A DNA stretch of 64,000 bases from positions 31,769,598 to 31,833,597 of the forward strand of contig NC_030385.2 of the NCBI RefSeq assembly GCF_001625215.2. Reading direction: 5' to 3'. The DNA comes from Daucus carota subsp. sativus. Taxonomy: Eukaryota; Streptophyta; Magnoliopsida; Apiales; Apiaceae. This document shows positions 1 through 12,219 of this stretch, in pieces. Within the stretch, counting starts at the first letter, position 1. Each line of letters starts with the position of its first letter. Both the position numbers and the translations under genes were made by a program. Below the pieces are notes generated by a model, which was given only the letters and a program-made list of their open reading frames with translations, ran no database searches and was not told the origin of the DNA.

Positions 1-19
1 TTCTTGATTTTCCAACCAG

Positions 20-65
20 ATGAAAAGCAGTGTTGATCCTAAGCGAGAAACATTCATATTGTGGT

Positions 66-113
<48 letters not shown>

Positions 114-3100
114 TGTGTGCGTGTGTGTGTGTGCGTGTGTGTCATTGTGTAATGTAGTTCTGATCAGTCTTACATTGATATTTTTTTTAACATAAGTGAA
201 TTGTGTGAACAGCTCGAAGTCATTTAAACGCAGAAAAACAAAGAACCATGGTCAAGGTGCAAGAAATGTGACTGCACTGGTCTTAGATTCTGGTGAGTTG
301 CCTTCCACAATCAATGGACATCGCGACACTGTTAATGGTGTGTATTTATTTTCATCTGCAATTCCTTCAAGTCAGTTTGTAACTGCAATTTTGATTTTAA
401 CATTAAAGTTTCTTCTTTGTGGATGTTATATTTCATAGTGTTTTCATATAATGCATCACTTATGACTTGTGAGAAAAATATCAATTCTTATCTATCTTGA
501 ATTTTGTGGTAAATGTCAATTACAGAAACCTATAAACAAGCTCATTCCAACCCTACTGGTTTGAACCCTCAACCTCTTATTTCCAAGAGGATAGAGCTAT
601 CAGTAGGTGAAGCCTTGCAGATATGTCTAAATTTTAATTAGTTTTGAATGGATAAAGAATAAAATATAGGAAAGAAGGGCTTATTGTGATTTAAAATTAA
701 ATGTATCGTTTTAATTAAAAAAGAGATGAGACGTAAGGTTTTTCTTCAAATTAACCAGCTAAACCCCTTCAATATGAAGGGAATGAACATATGATGAAAA
801 ATCCATCATACTTTATTTTATATTAAAATTAGTGTTCCACCAAGTTGTTCACTCTGCGTGTAAGCTTCCAGTTGAGGAAGAAAGTATATCTAACATAACC
901 AAGATTTTGATTCCCCTCATACCAGTATTTAACATTATTTTTAGATATTGATTCCGGCCACAGTAATGATGACCTAATATATGGTGCATGTTTTTGGGTC
1001 CTATCAGGTGCCCTCGAATATCTAGAACACAATACATCTAGCCTTAATAATGCGACAGGATGCTCAAGTGCCACAGCTCATTCATATGCAGATCTTGAAT
1101 GTGCCCAATCTGCTCCAGGAAGCAACCTTGCACTTTTTTCTGCACCACAATCTGCAAAGTCTAGAAAGTTATCATCTGAGCGCTCTGACCCAAGAAAGTA
1201 TGTTGAGAAAATGCACTTAATACTGTTCTTTTTTTGGTATAGTGCGAAGTATTACTTTTCAGGACTATTTAAATAGCTGATTTATTATGTGTGATCAGTA
1301 TCTGTAGTTCTGTACATAGTGATAGTAGTCAAAGCATTAAGTGGGTAACTAATTGGTACAATGGTACCCTTATTAGGATTAAAAGGTTTTCTACTTGTAC
1401 AGCTGACTGTCTAATGTCATGCAAGTAATTGGCTTGTGAATCATCACGGTCCCTCAAATTTACTTGACATGACTATCTAGGGTCAAAGTTTGATATATAC
1501 TATTAATAACCGAAGTAGGTGCATTATCATTTCTCTGTAAATCTTGGCGACAAGAGTGGAAATTAACTTCAGGACTGTATTCCAAATAAGCACAAGGGTG
1601 ATCAGCAGTCACCTTTCTTTCTGGACTTTATACTATATCTGTTTGCCGTACAATAAGCAAAACAATATTGTCCGAAGAATCTTTCCATAGTGTCATTCTT
1701 GCTTCAGCAATCTACGAAATCTAGGTTGTCAACAATCAGTAGGTCTTCACAATTGGAAAACATATCAAAAGCTCTGTCACTCCAGTAGTCAGCTTGAATC
1801 ATTATTTTGGTCGACGATTTATAAGATCTTAGAGGTCTTCTCGTAGCTTGTCAGGTTGCTTTTTTTGTTTGTTTGAACCGTGTTCCAGGTCATTTCGGTT
1901 GCCATTTCTTAATTTTTTTAAAATTATATTTAAATACTTAAAAGGGTGTATAATACATGGTTGACATTTAAATACCTTTGTATTAAGATGGTCCAGTTCA
2001 TGAATTTACTGTTTAATCTGTTGTCCAGACTATGTATATAGTTTCGGTGGCTTCATTTGACTAAGATGTTTATGGTTTTTTCCCCAGTCGAACTCTGCTG
2101 CAAAAGAAACAGTTCTTTCATTCACACCGGGCTCAGGTACTTGCTAGTATTGTACTACAATATTATATGGCCCCCTCTCTTTTCGCCATCTCTGCATGAA
2201 TTTTTGTATATGTTTCGTTAGCCTCAGTTTATTTAAAAGTTGTAGCTCTAATAATTCTATTAGTCATGCAAATGACATTGATATTATTGTAATATGTCAT
2301 TAAAAGTGTATAATTGTCTATACTACTTATAATCAATTACAAATACTGATGTACATCACACATGCTTGTGACAATTTCAGTTGGCAGAAAACCCTTCTAT
2401 CATCGGATGTTAGTGCTATCATGATGATAAGATAATGTCTCATTAGTTTCTGTTTGAACTTATTTGATATCATTATATATTATTCAATCTTAGTAATATT
2501 ATATAGTTTAGTCTGCATTTAGTTTTGCCTTCTGTTTGCAATTCAATCTTTGCATTCTGTAGCTCGAAATAATATATTTGTGGCTATGCCGTGCCTGCCT
2601 ATGCATGATTCTGTCAAAACTTGCTTTGTTGAGTTGATGTACATCTTTCGGAGCTTTTAGAGTACATTTTTTGTGTGAACAAATTTCAAGCAACATTGTA
2701 GATATGAATCGGTAGAATGGTCGGTTTGTGCGTTTCTGGTTATATCAGTATAGCACTTGAAGGATAATACAGTTAAACGTCATTCAATGCATGTACATTC
2801 ACAGATCTGCCAGCTACTGGATCTTATGTTCATCTGTTTGTCAACATCGTTTCCAACTTGTATCTTAAAATTAGTTGTAATCACTCAGTCCCAAAAATAA
2901 TTACCTTGCGGGAAGATTGAAAAATTTCATCCGTCTTTTGCCTTTCAATTTCTTGTAAATATAAATTTCATGGATCATAATCACCAAGTTGGGAACCTTT
3001 TTTCATGTGGATGAAGCCTATGGCATTGGAGCAAGTTTTATCAGACAGAGACAGTGAAGATGAGGTTGATGATGATGTTGCAGATCTCGAGGACAGAAGG

Positions 3101-3729
3101 GTAAGTTATAAAAACTTTAGTTTCTGTGGTATTCAATGTGGTTATTTATCTTTTCAAAATATTATTGCTTGTTTAGGAGAGGTATTATATTTGGTCAAGT
3201 ATTTTTTTTTAGATTGATTTAGTGTGTTTCCTGGAATCATGAACTTAACTGAAGTAAATCAGTCAGCATTTTTATTTTTTGTTTTCTAAAAACTGTTTTA
3301 GATTTACTTTACAAATTAATATTGGATTTATGGATAACCTATTGATATTAATCAGAGCTAGTCTTGTTCTGTTTAACATGTTTCTGGTTTGTCAATTGTG
3401 GTTAAAATTTTCAGATGCTAGATGATTTTGTCGATGTTACCAAAGATGAGAAACATATGATGCATCTCTGGAACTCGTTCATAAGAAAGCAACGGTATTA
3501 TCTAACTTTGGCTTCATCTTATTGTTTCCTACTTTATCATTATCTTTCATTTACCAAACTTTACAAAGTATCCGCTGACATGTAAGCAAATGTTATTTAT
3601 TGGCTGCAAAAAATTTTACCGTGACATTTTGCCTTTTTTCACAAAAAAGTTCTGGTCATGATTTTTTTGGTTGTAGTTGTGTATATTAAACAATGGAGTT
3701 ACTAGAGTAATTTTAGTTATTGTGCTTGG

Positions 3730-3765
<36 letters not shown>

Positions 3766-5365
3766 CGATTCACATTTATATTTTCTTTGATGTATATTTT
3801 AGACCGTATTAAGGTTTAGAGTTTAAATTGAATCGATGAGGTTTAGGACTAATCCCTTGTTATGGTTTTTATGCCCACACACTTGGCCCCCCTGCTGCTT
3901 GAGCCCTCGGCCTCTTATTACCAAAAGGAGATCTAGAAAGTTGGTCATTGAGCCATTTTGTTGAACTAAGGCTGCAAATCTGGGCATAAGTTTATCCTCC
4001 CGTCTAAATTTTATAGTTGTAAATGTTGCAGAGTACTGGCAGATAGTCATATTCCATGGGCATGCCAAGCATTTACAAATTTGCATGGAAAAGATTTCAT
4101 ACTGGCACCAGCTCTTCTTTGGTACACTCCATGACCTTTCTGTGCTTGTCCCGTAGATATCTTCTGTTCTTCTTGTTATTTTGTCTTTGCATTAACTTCG
4201 TGCATCTCATATATGCATTGACAATGAAATTGTTGCAGAGGCAGACCCTAATTATTTTATAGAACTCGATATCTATGCTACTTAAATATAACCTGTCTCT
4301 TGATTTGTATGTTTGATTCAGAGTCCTTATCTGTAAGGACCATAACATGTACTTCTGAGTTCTAGCTTTGCCTTTAATTATGGGTTTAGTAGATACTGGA
4401 ATATCTGTGGTAAGACTTCTGGTATGATTACTGCTGGGGATACGGTCTACTTATTGAGATTTTGACTTGACAAATTTATCAGTTACTAGCTTATAACCCG
4501 TGTCATGCACGGGTGACTTATAATATATGTTATTTAATTACATATATTCTAATATTTACTTTTATTGTGAAGATGAAATTGTATTAGAATAATATGCATT
4601 TTTTAATTAAATTGATTTTTTAAATAATTTAGACGTGTTTGGGTTAGTATATTTTTTTATTGGGTGTTAAATAATTTTTTTTATTTAACTTGTTGAATAA
4701 GTTCTTAATAGTTAGGCCCTTTAAAATATATATTAACAATTGAGCCGAAAACATATGTTTCCATTAGAATGTTTAAATATGTTATGATGATGAAAAGGTA
4801 ATGTTATTTATTAATATATTGTGGTTGAAATGTTTTAGTTTGTGATTATAACTGATATATATTCATCTAGATATGCGAGGCACTTTTATATGATATTGTA
4901 TTATTGTGACTTGCAGTTAAATCTTTTACATGTTTTGTCAGTCTAGTCCACTTTCACAAGGCACACCAAATGAAAAATTTTGTAGCGATTTAACTAAAGG
5001 AGTTATGTTTGAGGAAAGACAAAACAGCTTTCTATTTGGTTTTACCACCTTTTAATATGCAACAAGACCAGCTTTAGCTATGGTGCCATGTCAAATAATT
5101 CATCATCTGATCCTGTTAGTTGTTTAACATGATTGAGGCTCAACTTTGAATCACATAACCTGCAATCTTTTTTTTAGCTCCTCTTGCAAAGTAAAGTACG
5201 TTTTGATGTTGCAGGTGCTGGAGATTATTTTTGATCAAGTTGTGGAATCATGGGCTTCTAGATGCATGTACCATAAACAAGTGTAATGTCTTACTTGAGA
5301 AGTTTCAATCCCAAGAGGTTGATCCTTTGAGGATCCAAGCAGGCGATGGTCGATTATCTACATAA
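20..5365 (+). CDS. EMF2: Polycomb protein EMBRYONIC FLOWER 2-like, C-terminal part (partial at left edge)
   Basis: Family role: Su(z)12-type subunit of plant PRC2, which deposits H3K27me3 in the nucleus and represses flowering genes. Exons read as 20-63, 213-337, 945-1197, 2088-2136, 3017-3100, 3415-3494, 4032-4121 and 5215-5365 (TAA). All have GT-AG ends and join in frame, giving 291 residues of the C-terminal half; the zinc-finger half lies left of the window. Seen: RTLLQKKQFFHSHRAQ, the acidic block SDRDSEDEVDDDVADLEDRR, then MLDDFVDVTKDEK, WNSFIRKQRVLAD and LLWCWRLFLIKLWNHGLLDA, which make up the VEFS box. The introns hold a 33-nt poly-G run, SINE-like sequence and a Helitron end. VRN2 is the main alternative family member; the segment before the acidic block fits EMF2 better. 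No break is seen in the coding exons. Confidence 0.93.
68..142. repeat. Compound (CT)n/(GT)n microsatellite
   Basis: About 21 CT dinucleotides run directly into an imperfect GT tract inside an EMF2-like intron, just after the donor site of the first visible exon. Confidence 0.95.
527..625 (-). repeat. SINE-like fragment in EMF2 intron
   Basis: The minus strand reads AATAAGAGGTTGAGGGTTCAA followed by ACC, which resembles a tRNA-type box B. A second copy with the same AATAAGAGG...GAGGG...TCAA arrangement is at about 3835-3995. Neither target-site duplications nor clean ends were found, so a SINE origin is a suggestion. Confidence 0.35.
3732..3764 (+). repeat. 33-nt poly-G homopolymer
   Basis: An uninterrupted run of 33 G preceded by GGCC lies in the EMF2 intron between 3494 and 4032. 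Runs of G this long are very rare in plant DNA. It may be a real G-quadruplex-forming tract or an assembly artefact. Confidence 0.97.
3835..3995 (-). repeat. SINE-like fragment in EMF2 intron (second copy)
   Basis: The minus strand carries GGTAATAAGAGGCCGAGGGC followed by TCAAGC, matching the arrangement at 527-625. It begins about 70 bp right of the poly-G run. Ends are not defined. Confidence 0.35.
4486..4871 (-). mobile_element. Short Helitron-like element in the last EMF2 intron
   Basis: Read on the minus strand, the 3' end is a GC hairpin (CCCGTGCATGACACGGG), a short spacer and CTAG followed by host T, as in plant Helitrons and as in three other elements in this window. The 5' end (A|TCTAGATGAATATATATCAG, at 4871) is tentative. 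With that end the element would be about 386 bp, non-autonomous. Confidence 0.5.
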
Positions 5366-6569
5366 CAAACATGTGTCTGCATAAGACCCAAATGTAGCCA
5401 GTCACCTGAGTTATTTTGGTATTTCTTTAAGTTGTCCCCGTAACTTTTATGTAAAAATGACATTGGAGTTCACATCGTTAACTTTTGATACCCTGACAAT
5501 CGGTCGTGATAGATGCGTATACAAAAGCACATTTGCTACTTATGGACATCAGATTATGTTATCTTCTGCTTTTCCAAATTATCAGCATCTCAAGCTCAAC
5601 ATGGATATAGGCGTATATGGTAACATTATGCTAGACTGTATGAAAATTATTTTGTACATATGGGTCGAATATGGTGAATTTAAAAAAATTGGAACTATGT
5701 TGTCATGTTCTTGACATAATATCTGCTTGGGTAAACGGTGTTCCTGCTCGGTGATTCCCAGAATATGAGCTTAACAAGATAAATGATAAAAATTATGATA
5801 GTAACTGTTTTATTTCGAAAAATAAGATCCAACCACAAATGAGAGGGTTTGCCCGTATAATTACTCGAATGAGTGAACTGAAATTGTTGGGGAGGATGAT
5901 TACCGCAAGTTTTTAGCTCAGGCGTAATGTGATTTTTGACTTTAGATCTGTGCAGAATATCCGTGTTTAATAAACCTTAAAGTTAAAAATAGTGACAAGT
6001 TGATCTTCGATTTTGTGCGGTGGTCTTCGAGACGGTGGAGGCTAAAATTTTACATATAAATTTTAGTGAAATTTGACTGAGACATGTATTGTATTGTAAG
6101 AGATCTTCTATTCAGAAAATTTATTACCTAATAGAAAAACATGTCAAAATGTTCCTGGACATGTAGATAATTAGACTTTTATGTCTAATAAGCTAAGTTA
6201 AATCGTTTTTACAAAGACAAATATCCTAATCATTATTTATTTTTTCCTCCTATGAAACTAAGTTAAGTAATATAATAAATTTGAGGGATTATTAAATTAA
6301 TATAATACTGAGACAAATAATTTTATTAAATAATGAATCAAAATCATCACAAGTCAAGTACCCTCACTATCATGAATAAATGTGATTATGACTATCTCAA
6401 ATCAAGTATTCTCACTGGTATGAACAAATGTGATTATGACTATCTCAAATTAAGTATTTTCAGTGTGATTATGACTTTCAACTGAATTAATCAGATATTA
6501 TTCATGAAAAAAGATGTGTCTTGTAAAATACTAATAAGCTTTTTTAATACTCTTTTGAGTATTAATAAC
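5366..6569. other. EMF2 3' UTR and intergenic spacer
   Basis: The first few hundred bases should contain the EMF2 3' UTR. Beyond that is AT-rich sequence with an imperfect duplication of a TGATTATGACTATCTCAAAT motif around 6380-6450. No gene or defined element is seen. Confidence 0.6.
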
Positions 6570-7460
6570 CTATTTTAAAATATAATGAAGTCGATTTTTA
6601 TGATGTCAGTTCAATGTTCATAGACAATTAGCATAGAAAAGAACAGGATAGTGATGCAACTAGCAACTTTGAAAGTTAATATATCAATTATTCATTTTGT
6701 TATTACTTAGGGTAGCTAATTTTGATAAGTAAATCAAAATTCTCATATATTTAAATAGAATATAAATTTCATTTTCAAATGATGCTGGGTAATCTACCAT
6801 GAATTATCATATTTAAGCCGATTACAAATAATAATCTCATTTACATACTAGTATTTAATCAATCAAAATACTAAAAATAACCCTGGACATGATTAGAGTT
6901 GGTGTATTTGCATTACTATACATGAATGTAAATGTGTGCATCGAGAGGTGGATCTAGCACACAAATGTTAGTGGGACACGAAACAAATTTTCAGAAAACA
7001 TCTATATATTTTTAAATTTTTTGAGATATTTTATAATTTTGTAAAATTTAGAATAGTAAAAAAATATATAAAAAAATGATTATGGAGGACTCATGTCAGA
7101 TATAAAAAATTTATCTTACATCCTTTATCCTGTAAGGAAAATGGTAAATATGAACGCCTCTAAACTTGACCAGCAAAACTCGTATAATAGCAGGTCAAGT
7201 TAAGCTAATTTGATCGAAATTTGTAATTGAAATTTAGCGGTTTTGCTAGCAGCTGTAGAGCTAAAATTGACGACTTTTACGATGGCGCAACTTATTTCTT
7301 CTATGATGTCATGTGTTCAGAGTTTTTTTTTTTCTTTTTCGGATAGAAATTGCATGTAAATTTGTCTCTTTGTGAGTTATAAGTTCCAAGCATTTACACG
7401 GCAGTGTCCAGATAAAATGTATGAGCCGTTTCATAAATTTAAGGCAAATGTATTGACCAA
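6570..7460. repeat. Copy A of a dispersed roughly 3-kb unit
   Basis: Shares blocks in the same order with 9130-10290, 12220-13350 and 15590-15960: GTAGCTAATTTTGATAAGTA, a TACCATGAATTATCA block, a GCTAAAATTGACG...GCAACTTATTT block and AAATTGCATGTAAATTTGTC. Divergence is high, so the copies are old. No coding potential is seen. Confidence 0.65.
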
Positions 7461-8210
7461 ATTTAAGATGAGAGCAAGTCCAACAAACGTTTTAATTCAA
7501 ATTTTATATATAATATACAAATTATGTTATAATAATTTGGTACATATTCAACTATCTTTAACTTTTTACAATTTATCTTATCTTGGTCATATACTTATTT
7601 AATATTTTATTATTTTTTTTGAAAGCATTTAATATTTTATTATTAAAATTTTCTTTCATCATTAAAGGACAATTTAGAATAGATAGAGAATTAGAGTGTT
7701 TATAATAATTTATTATAAAATATAATATATATAATAAGAAAAGAGGTGATTTAAAAATAACACGGGAAGAGATTGTTCTTGGGATATTATTGGATTGAAC
7801 TTTTTGTAAAAAAAAATAATCAAATTTCCTAAATTATAATCTAGGACATCAATAAAGCATCATCCTTATATCTTGACAACATGTAATACTGAGTGAAACC
7901 TATAACTCACAAAGGAAAATACTTCACTAACAAAAATGAGGGTAAAATCTTTCATAAAATAATTTATGTTAAGTTTTACGTGGAGTGAGCACCTATATCA
8001 TCTAGCACCTATATCATCTTATGCCAGATTTTATATCCAATTTGTTAATGCTCGACTCAAAATTAGCTATTCATAACTTACAAGATTGAGTACTCTGTAA
8101 GATAATTAACTAACTTAACCAATTTAAACCATTCAACAAGTTATATTTTCTTTTCACATTTTTACGAAACATGTCATATATATTATGAAAATTTGTATAA
8201 GAAGGTAATA
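7461..8210. other. AT-rich spacer with a possible MITE
   Basis: GAGCAAGTCCAACAAACG at about 7471 resembles the terminal repeat of the elements at 42909-43533. A matching opposite end could not be fixed (GGATTGAAC near 7793 is a weak candidate). No gene is seen. Confidence 0.4.
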
Positions 8211-9086
8211 CTCCCTCCATCCCATTTTAAATGTCCATTTTGTAATTTTCACACATATTAAGAAACAATTAATGTAATGTTTTTATCATCATCTTTCCAC
8301 AACTAATCAGCTTAGTTTTCATACATATTAATTACGTATCTTATTAATTATTGTGTATTGGATCTTCTCTCACTTCAAATTACACTATACATTCATAATG
8401 CTTCTAAATATATTTATGAGGAGTTGTTGGTTGTACTTAATACTATATTGGAAATAGTATAAATTTTACATGGATAAAGTAGGGCTGTCAAAAAAATCCG
8501 AAAAATCCGAATCCGTCCGAATTATCCGCCACCGTATCCGAGAAAAAGCTAATATTTTTCGTATCCAAGAAAAAGAGAATATTATCCGTATCCGAACCCG
8601 TGATATTCGAATCCGAAACTAAATATATATATATGATATTTAAATAATATAATATATAATTATACGTAATTAAAATTTTATGTTATTAGCTTGTAGTGTG
8701 TGTGTATATGCATTAAATAATACATTTATACAAAATTTATATAAATATATAATACTAAAACACTTTATACATATATAAAATTATCATTTGAGCTTAGTCA
8801 TAAAAAAATTGTTCGAAAATCATCGTCAATATGGTATGAACATAAAAAATATCCGACATCCGTCCGAAATATCCGCACCCGTATCCGTAAAAAAGCGGAT
8901 ATTATCCGTATCCGAAATAAAGCGGATATTATCCGTATCCGAATCCGACAGTTGCGGATAAGGATACGGATATAGGCATATCCGTATCCGAATTATCCGT
9001 TTGACAGCTTTAGGTTAAAGAGTATGACACATATTTTGGGAAATTTTTTTTTGGCAAAGTGGACACTTAAAATGGGATGGAGGGAA
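8211..9086. mobile_element. Stowaway-type MITE carrying a nested hAT element
   Basis: Left end CTCCCTCCATCCCATTTTAA, right end TTAAAATGGGATGGAGGGAA, flanked by TA on both sides, as expected for Tc1/mariner-type Stowaway elements. At 876 bp it is long for the family because another element (8480-9012) sits inside it. Confidence 0.85.
8480..9012. mobile_element. Non-autonomous hAT-type element rich in ATCCG repeats
   Basis: Terminal inverted repeats TAGGGCTGTCAAA and (reverse complement) TAAAGCTGTCAAA are flanked by an 8-bp duplication, GGATAAAG/GGTTAAAG with one mismatch, the size hAT transposases make. Subterminal arrays of TATCCG/ATCCG in both halves could serve as transposase binding sites. 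It is inserted in the Stowaway element. Confidence 0.88.
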
Positions 9087-9363
9087 TAATAACTAAATTT
9101 ATAAGAGGGATAGGTCGTCAAATACATATTATTAAGCCATATCCCATCTATCAGACGTTGCCGATTAAATTCAGGCCTATTTGACTGTTACAGTTTTGAT
9201 CCGATTTCAAAGATAAGAAGAGAATAGCGATGCAATTAACTGTTTTAGAAGCTACTACATCAGAGCTAATTCATTTCGTTTTTAATTATAGTAGCTAGGC
9301 AGCTAGCTAATTTTGATAAGTGGATTAAAATACTCATATATTCGTATTTTGAATAGAAATTTT

Positions 9364-9667
9364 GGCTCTGTTTGGAAATTAGAGGGTTGGGACAAAATTA
9401 GAGGTTTTGGGTGATTTAGAGGTTTGATCATTAGAATCCGCTAATATAAGTGTTTGGTAGTTAGCAGATTGAAATAGAGGTTTGGACCCATAAAGCTAAT
9501 TTTGAAAAAGAACTTTGAGGAGTTTTTTGAGTAAGAGGTTTTGGTTTGTATCAGAAAAAGCTAATCAATCAGCTATTAACCACACAGTTTCATGAGAAAC
9601 AACTAATTTAATCCATTAGTCAAAACATCTAATTCAATCCGCTAACAGCTAATCCCGAAACAGGGTC
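9364..9667. mobile_element. MITE with GGCTCTGTTTGG terminal repeats
   Basis: Left end GGCTCTGTTTGGAAATTAG and right end CGAAACAGGGTC form imperfect inverted repeats, flanked by TTT on both sides. No coding capacity. Superfamily not assigned. Confidence 0.65.
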
Positions 9668-9781
9668 TTTATTTTTGGATGGTAAAATGTAATCTGCCAT
9701 TAATTATTGTATTAAGGTTGATTGCACATAATTAATATTTTTACTTATTTGTATTTTGAAAAAATAAAACGGTCTTTTGAA

Positions 9782-9950
9782 TGTGTGCCCAAGGGCACAC
9801 AATAAGCACCAACTTTCATGAAAATGGCTTGTTTTGATTGGTGGAATTGATGTGAATGCAGGGGGGCCATTTACATTTATTATCCATCCACCAATCAAAA
9901 GTTAGTATTCTCATGAATATTAGTGACTATTGTGTACTCTTGGGCACACA
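9782..9950. mobile_element. Short MITE with TGTGTGCCCAAG terminal repeats
   Basis: TGTGTGCCCAAGGGCACAC at the left pairs with TGTGTACTCTTGGGCACACA at the right. The inner sequence TTTTGATTGGTGGA also recurs in inverted orientation. About 169 bp. Related CTAGTGTGTG...CACA sequence lies at about 12759 and 20966. Confidence 0.6.
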
Positions 9951-10508
9951 TAGAAAATTCGAAAATAAAATACTAAGAAAAAGCCATGCATGCAGTACAC
10001 GTGGCGCATGACCGAATGTACATATACCCACCTAAATATACCTCACCTGCAATTAAATACTGCATAGATCTTCAGTCTTATCTCACGGTATTTAAAGCTA
10101 AAGTTTGTGATGCTTATATACTGCATGTAGAATTGTCTTATTCTAACAAAAAATGCATGCAGAATTGTCACTTTATACAAGTTCAAAACATGTATCCGAT
10201 AGTTACGACAATATTGAACGTATGAGCCGTTTTCGTAATTTAACGGAAGTGTATACAACCAAATTAAAAGTTCTTGAAGCTCTTAGAAATGAATATCTTC
10301 ACAGACACAAATCACTTAACTTTATTATTATGCATACGGTACATCTGAGAAATAACACATAAAAAGGACACAAACAGTAACAAGAACATACAACCATAAC
10401 GAAATACACACATAAATTTGACGCATAACACATAACAAGAGTTTATCGGAAAAAAAAAAACACATAACATGAGTTGATCACGATTATAACTTCAGAGAGC
10501 TTGTTTTA

Positions 10509-11369
10509 TTAGTTCCACAAACGGTATTCCCGAGTCCAAACCGGTGCTTCCTCTCCCGAGTTGTTGTTGCGGCCAGTGAGAACCATCTCTTTGAGCTGCT
10601 CAGCTAATCCATCGAAATCAGACGGCCAATCGTTCAAGGCTGCGCTCCAAATTGAGGCCGGAGATGAGAGTTCAAAGGTCAGAGCAGGCGGATCCGTCGC
10701 AGCAGAGTCATCAGTAGCAATCCCTTTGTCTTTACGAGCACGGGATGGATCAGCAATAGGCGCTTGTGCGACAAAATGAGTATTTGGAACAGGAGAGTTG
10801 GGACGGTCACCAGCAACACTAGTAGTGGCCCTTGAACGCGCTGAGAGCGCTCTGAGGACCTGGCGAGGCGCGATGGCCACAGGCATGTGAGAATCAAATG
10901 CAAATGCGTCATGAATCTGATCAGGAGTCAGTTCCCACTCTTTACGGAGCTCCCCTTCGGTGTGTGCAAAGAAGCAGACCTTCCTCTCACAGCTTCGCCC
11001 GTTCGTGCATCTAGTAGTCCTGTACTTGCCAGGGTGCAAGAAATACTCAAACAGCCCATGAGCAAACTTGCACGCTCCGCCTCGCCTGCATTTCTCGTCG
11101 TCCTTGAAGAACGGGCAGAGAATCGGAAGGTAATGACGCGGGTCACGGCGATACGCACGCTCCCCGAGGTGAGTAAAAGGACAAGAGGTCCAGTCATGAG
11201 AGAAGTGTCTCGGACAGAGCATCACCTTGTATTTGTACATCCGGAACTCATCAGTTTCATAGAATGAGGGATCCATGTTGACCAAATACTCATCAGCTTG
11301 GTGATTGCAGTGCCTGCAGTGCATATTAATAGTGCTGGATGAGAGCCTTCGGGCCATAGTTTCATCCAT
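10509..11369 (-). CDS. Plant tandem CCCH zinc-finger protein (RR-TZF type)
   Basis: 286 residues, no intron, as usual for this family. Plant RR-TZF proteins bind RNA in cytoplasmic granules and promote mRNA decay, acting in hormone and stress responses. Seen: finger 1 is C85-X8-C94-X5-C100-X3-H104; finger 2 is C121-X5-C127-X4-C132-X3-H136. Just upstream is the arginine-rich region with SHDWTSCPFTHLGERAYRRD, containing a further Cys/His set (C52, C63, H67). An N-terminal CRHC (residues 18-21) is outside the usual core. The C-terminal half is Ser/Pro/Ala-rich and low in known motifs. Met1 is chosen; Met5 is an alternative. A TATA box lies 75 bp upstream. The TZF1/2/3 and TZF4/5/6 branches were not separated. 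Confidence 0.92.
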   Translation of the reverse strand: MDETMARRLSSSTINMHCRHCNHQADEYLVNMDPSFYETDEFRMYKYKVMLCPRHFSHDWTSCPFTHLGERAYRRDPRHYLPILCPFFKDDEKCRRGGACKFAHGLFEYFLHPGKYRTTRCTNGRSCERKVCFFAHTEGELRKEWELTPDQIHDAFAFDSHMPVAIAPRQVLRALSARSRATTSVAGDRPNSPVPNTHFVAQAPIADPSRARKDKGIATDDSAATDPPALTFELSSPASIWSAALNDWPSDFDGLAEQLKEMVLTGRNNNSGEEAPVWTREYRLWN

Positions 11370-11443
11370 AAGGGGGAGGGGATGGAGAGGTTATTTTTTA
11401 GTTTGTGTTGTAGTTGTGAAGAAACATGGATCATAAACGCTGT

Positions 11444-11450
11444 TTATATA
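11444..11450 (-). promoter_or_regulatory. TATA box of the CCCH zinc-finger gene
   Basis: CTATATAAAC on the minus strand, about 75 bp upstream of the chosen ATG, implying a short 5' UTR of roughly 45 bp. Confidence 0.7.
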
Positions 11451-12219
11451 GCACTAGAGTAGGAATATTAACGTTTTAGCTGACACAAGCTCCATTTGTG
11501 ATTTGTGGTGAAAGTTGGATCTCAATTCTAAAATAATTTCTTGTATTTGTGCTTTAATAATTTACCATTATCAACTAAGTATTGTGCTTTAATAATTTAA
11601 GCCAACGTTCCATTCGATTCAAATTTTGCAAATTTGTAAATTTATTTAACTCTCAACACTTTATTGTTTCAGCACATTAAATCTTTAAAATTAATATTTT
11701 TAACTTCATATATTGATCCGGTTATTAATTAAACTAACTTTTAAATATCGTCGATAATAATTATATACTTTATAAATCAGTATACATGCTGACAAATAAA
11801 AGGAACGGTCTTATGTATTATATATAATATAACGACAGTTATGTGTCATATGTATTGTTTGGATATTACCGAACTCGATAAACGACAACTTACATACTTT
11901 ACAATAAATACACACAGACAATTAAACTTAAAAAACGATCATATGCTTACGAATAATATAACGACAATAGATACTCATAACGTATATCGTCAAGTTTCGT
12001 AAACGACAATTAACTATTTTACGAATATGAAAATATGGCGTACGTGTAAGTAAATAAAAAAATTGATGTGTGCAACTGATAATGCCATATTCAAAAGTTT
12101 TTATTTGATAACTTTTACGTATACTTATTTCCGGCCATGTATAAATATTGTTTTGTTATTAAATTTAAAATACATAATTTTATATGCATAAACATACGTT
12201 TAACGAAACTAAAACTCTT
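11451..12219. other. Upstream region of the CCCH gene and spacer
   Basis: AT-rich. Contains several copies of a short motif with AACGACAAT/ATAACGACA and TTACGAAT (about 11830-12010). No gene or clear element termini are seen. Confidence 0.5.

Larger units (their letters stand above)
9130..10290. repeat. Copy B of the dispersed roughly 3-kb unit
   Basis: Contains the shared blocks TTGCCGATTAAATT, GCTAATTTTGATAAGTGGAT, TACACGTGGCGCATG, GGTATTTAAAGCTAAAG and ATGAGCCGTTTTCGTAATTT. It is interrupted by two short MITEs (9364-9667, 9782-9950). It ends about 220 bp 3' of the CCCH zinc-finger gene. Confidence 0.65.

Noticed and set aside
10561-11267. Several frames of 72-126 codons opposite or shifted against the CCCH gene
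   Set aside because: They are shadows of the GC-richer zinc-finger coding sequence and match no family.
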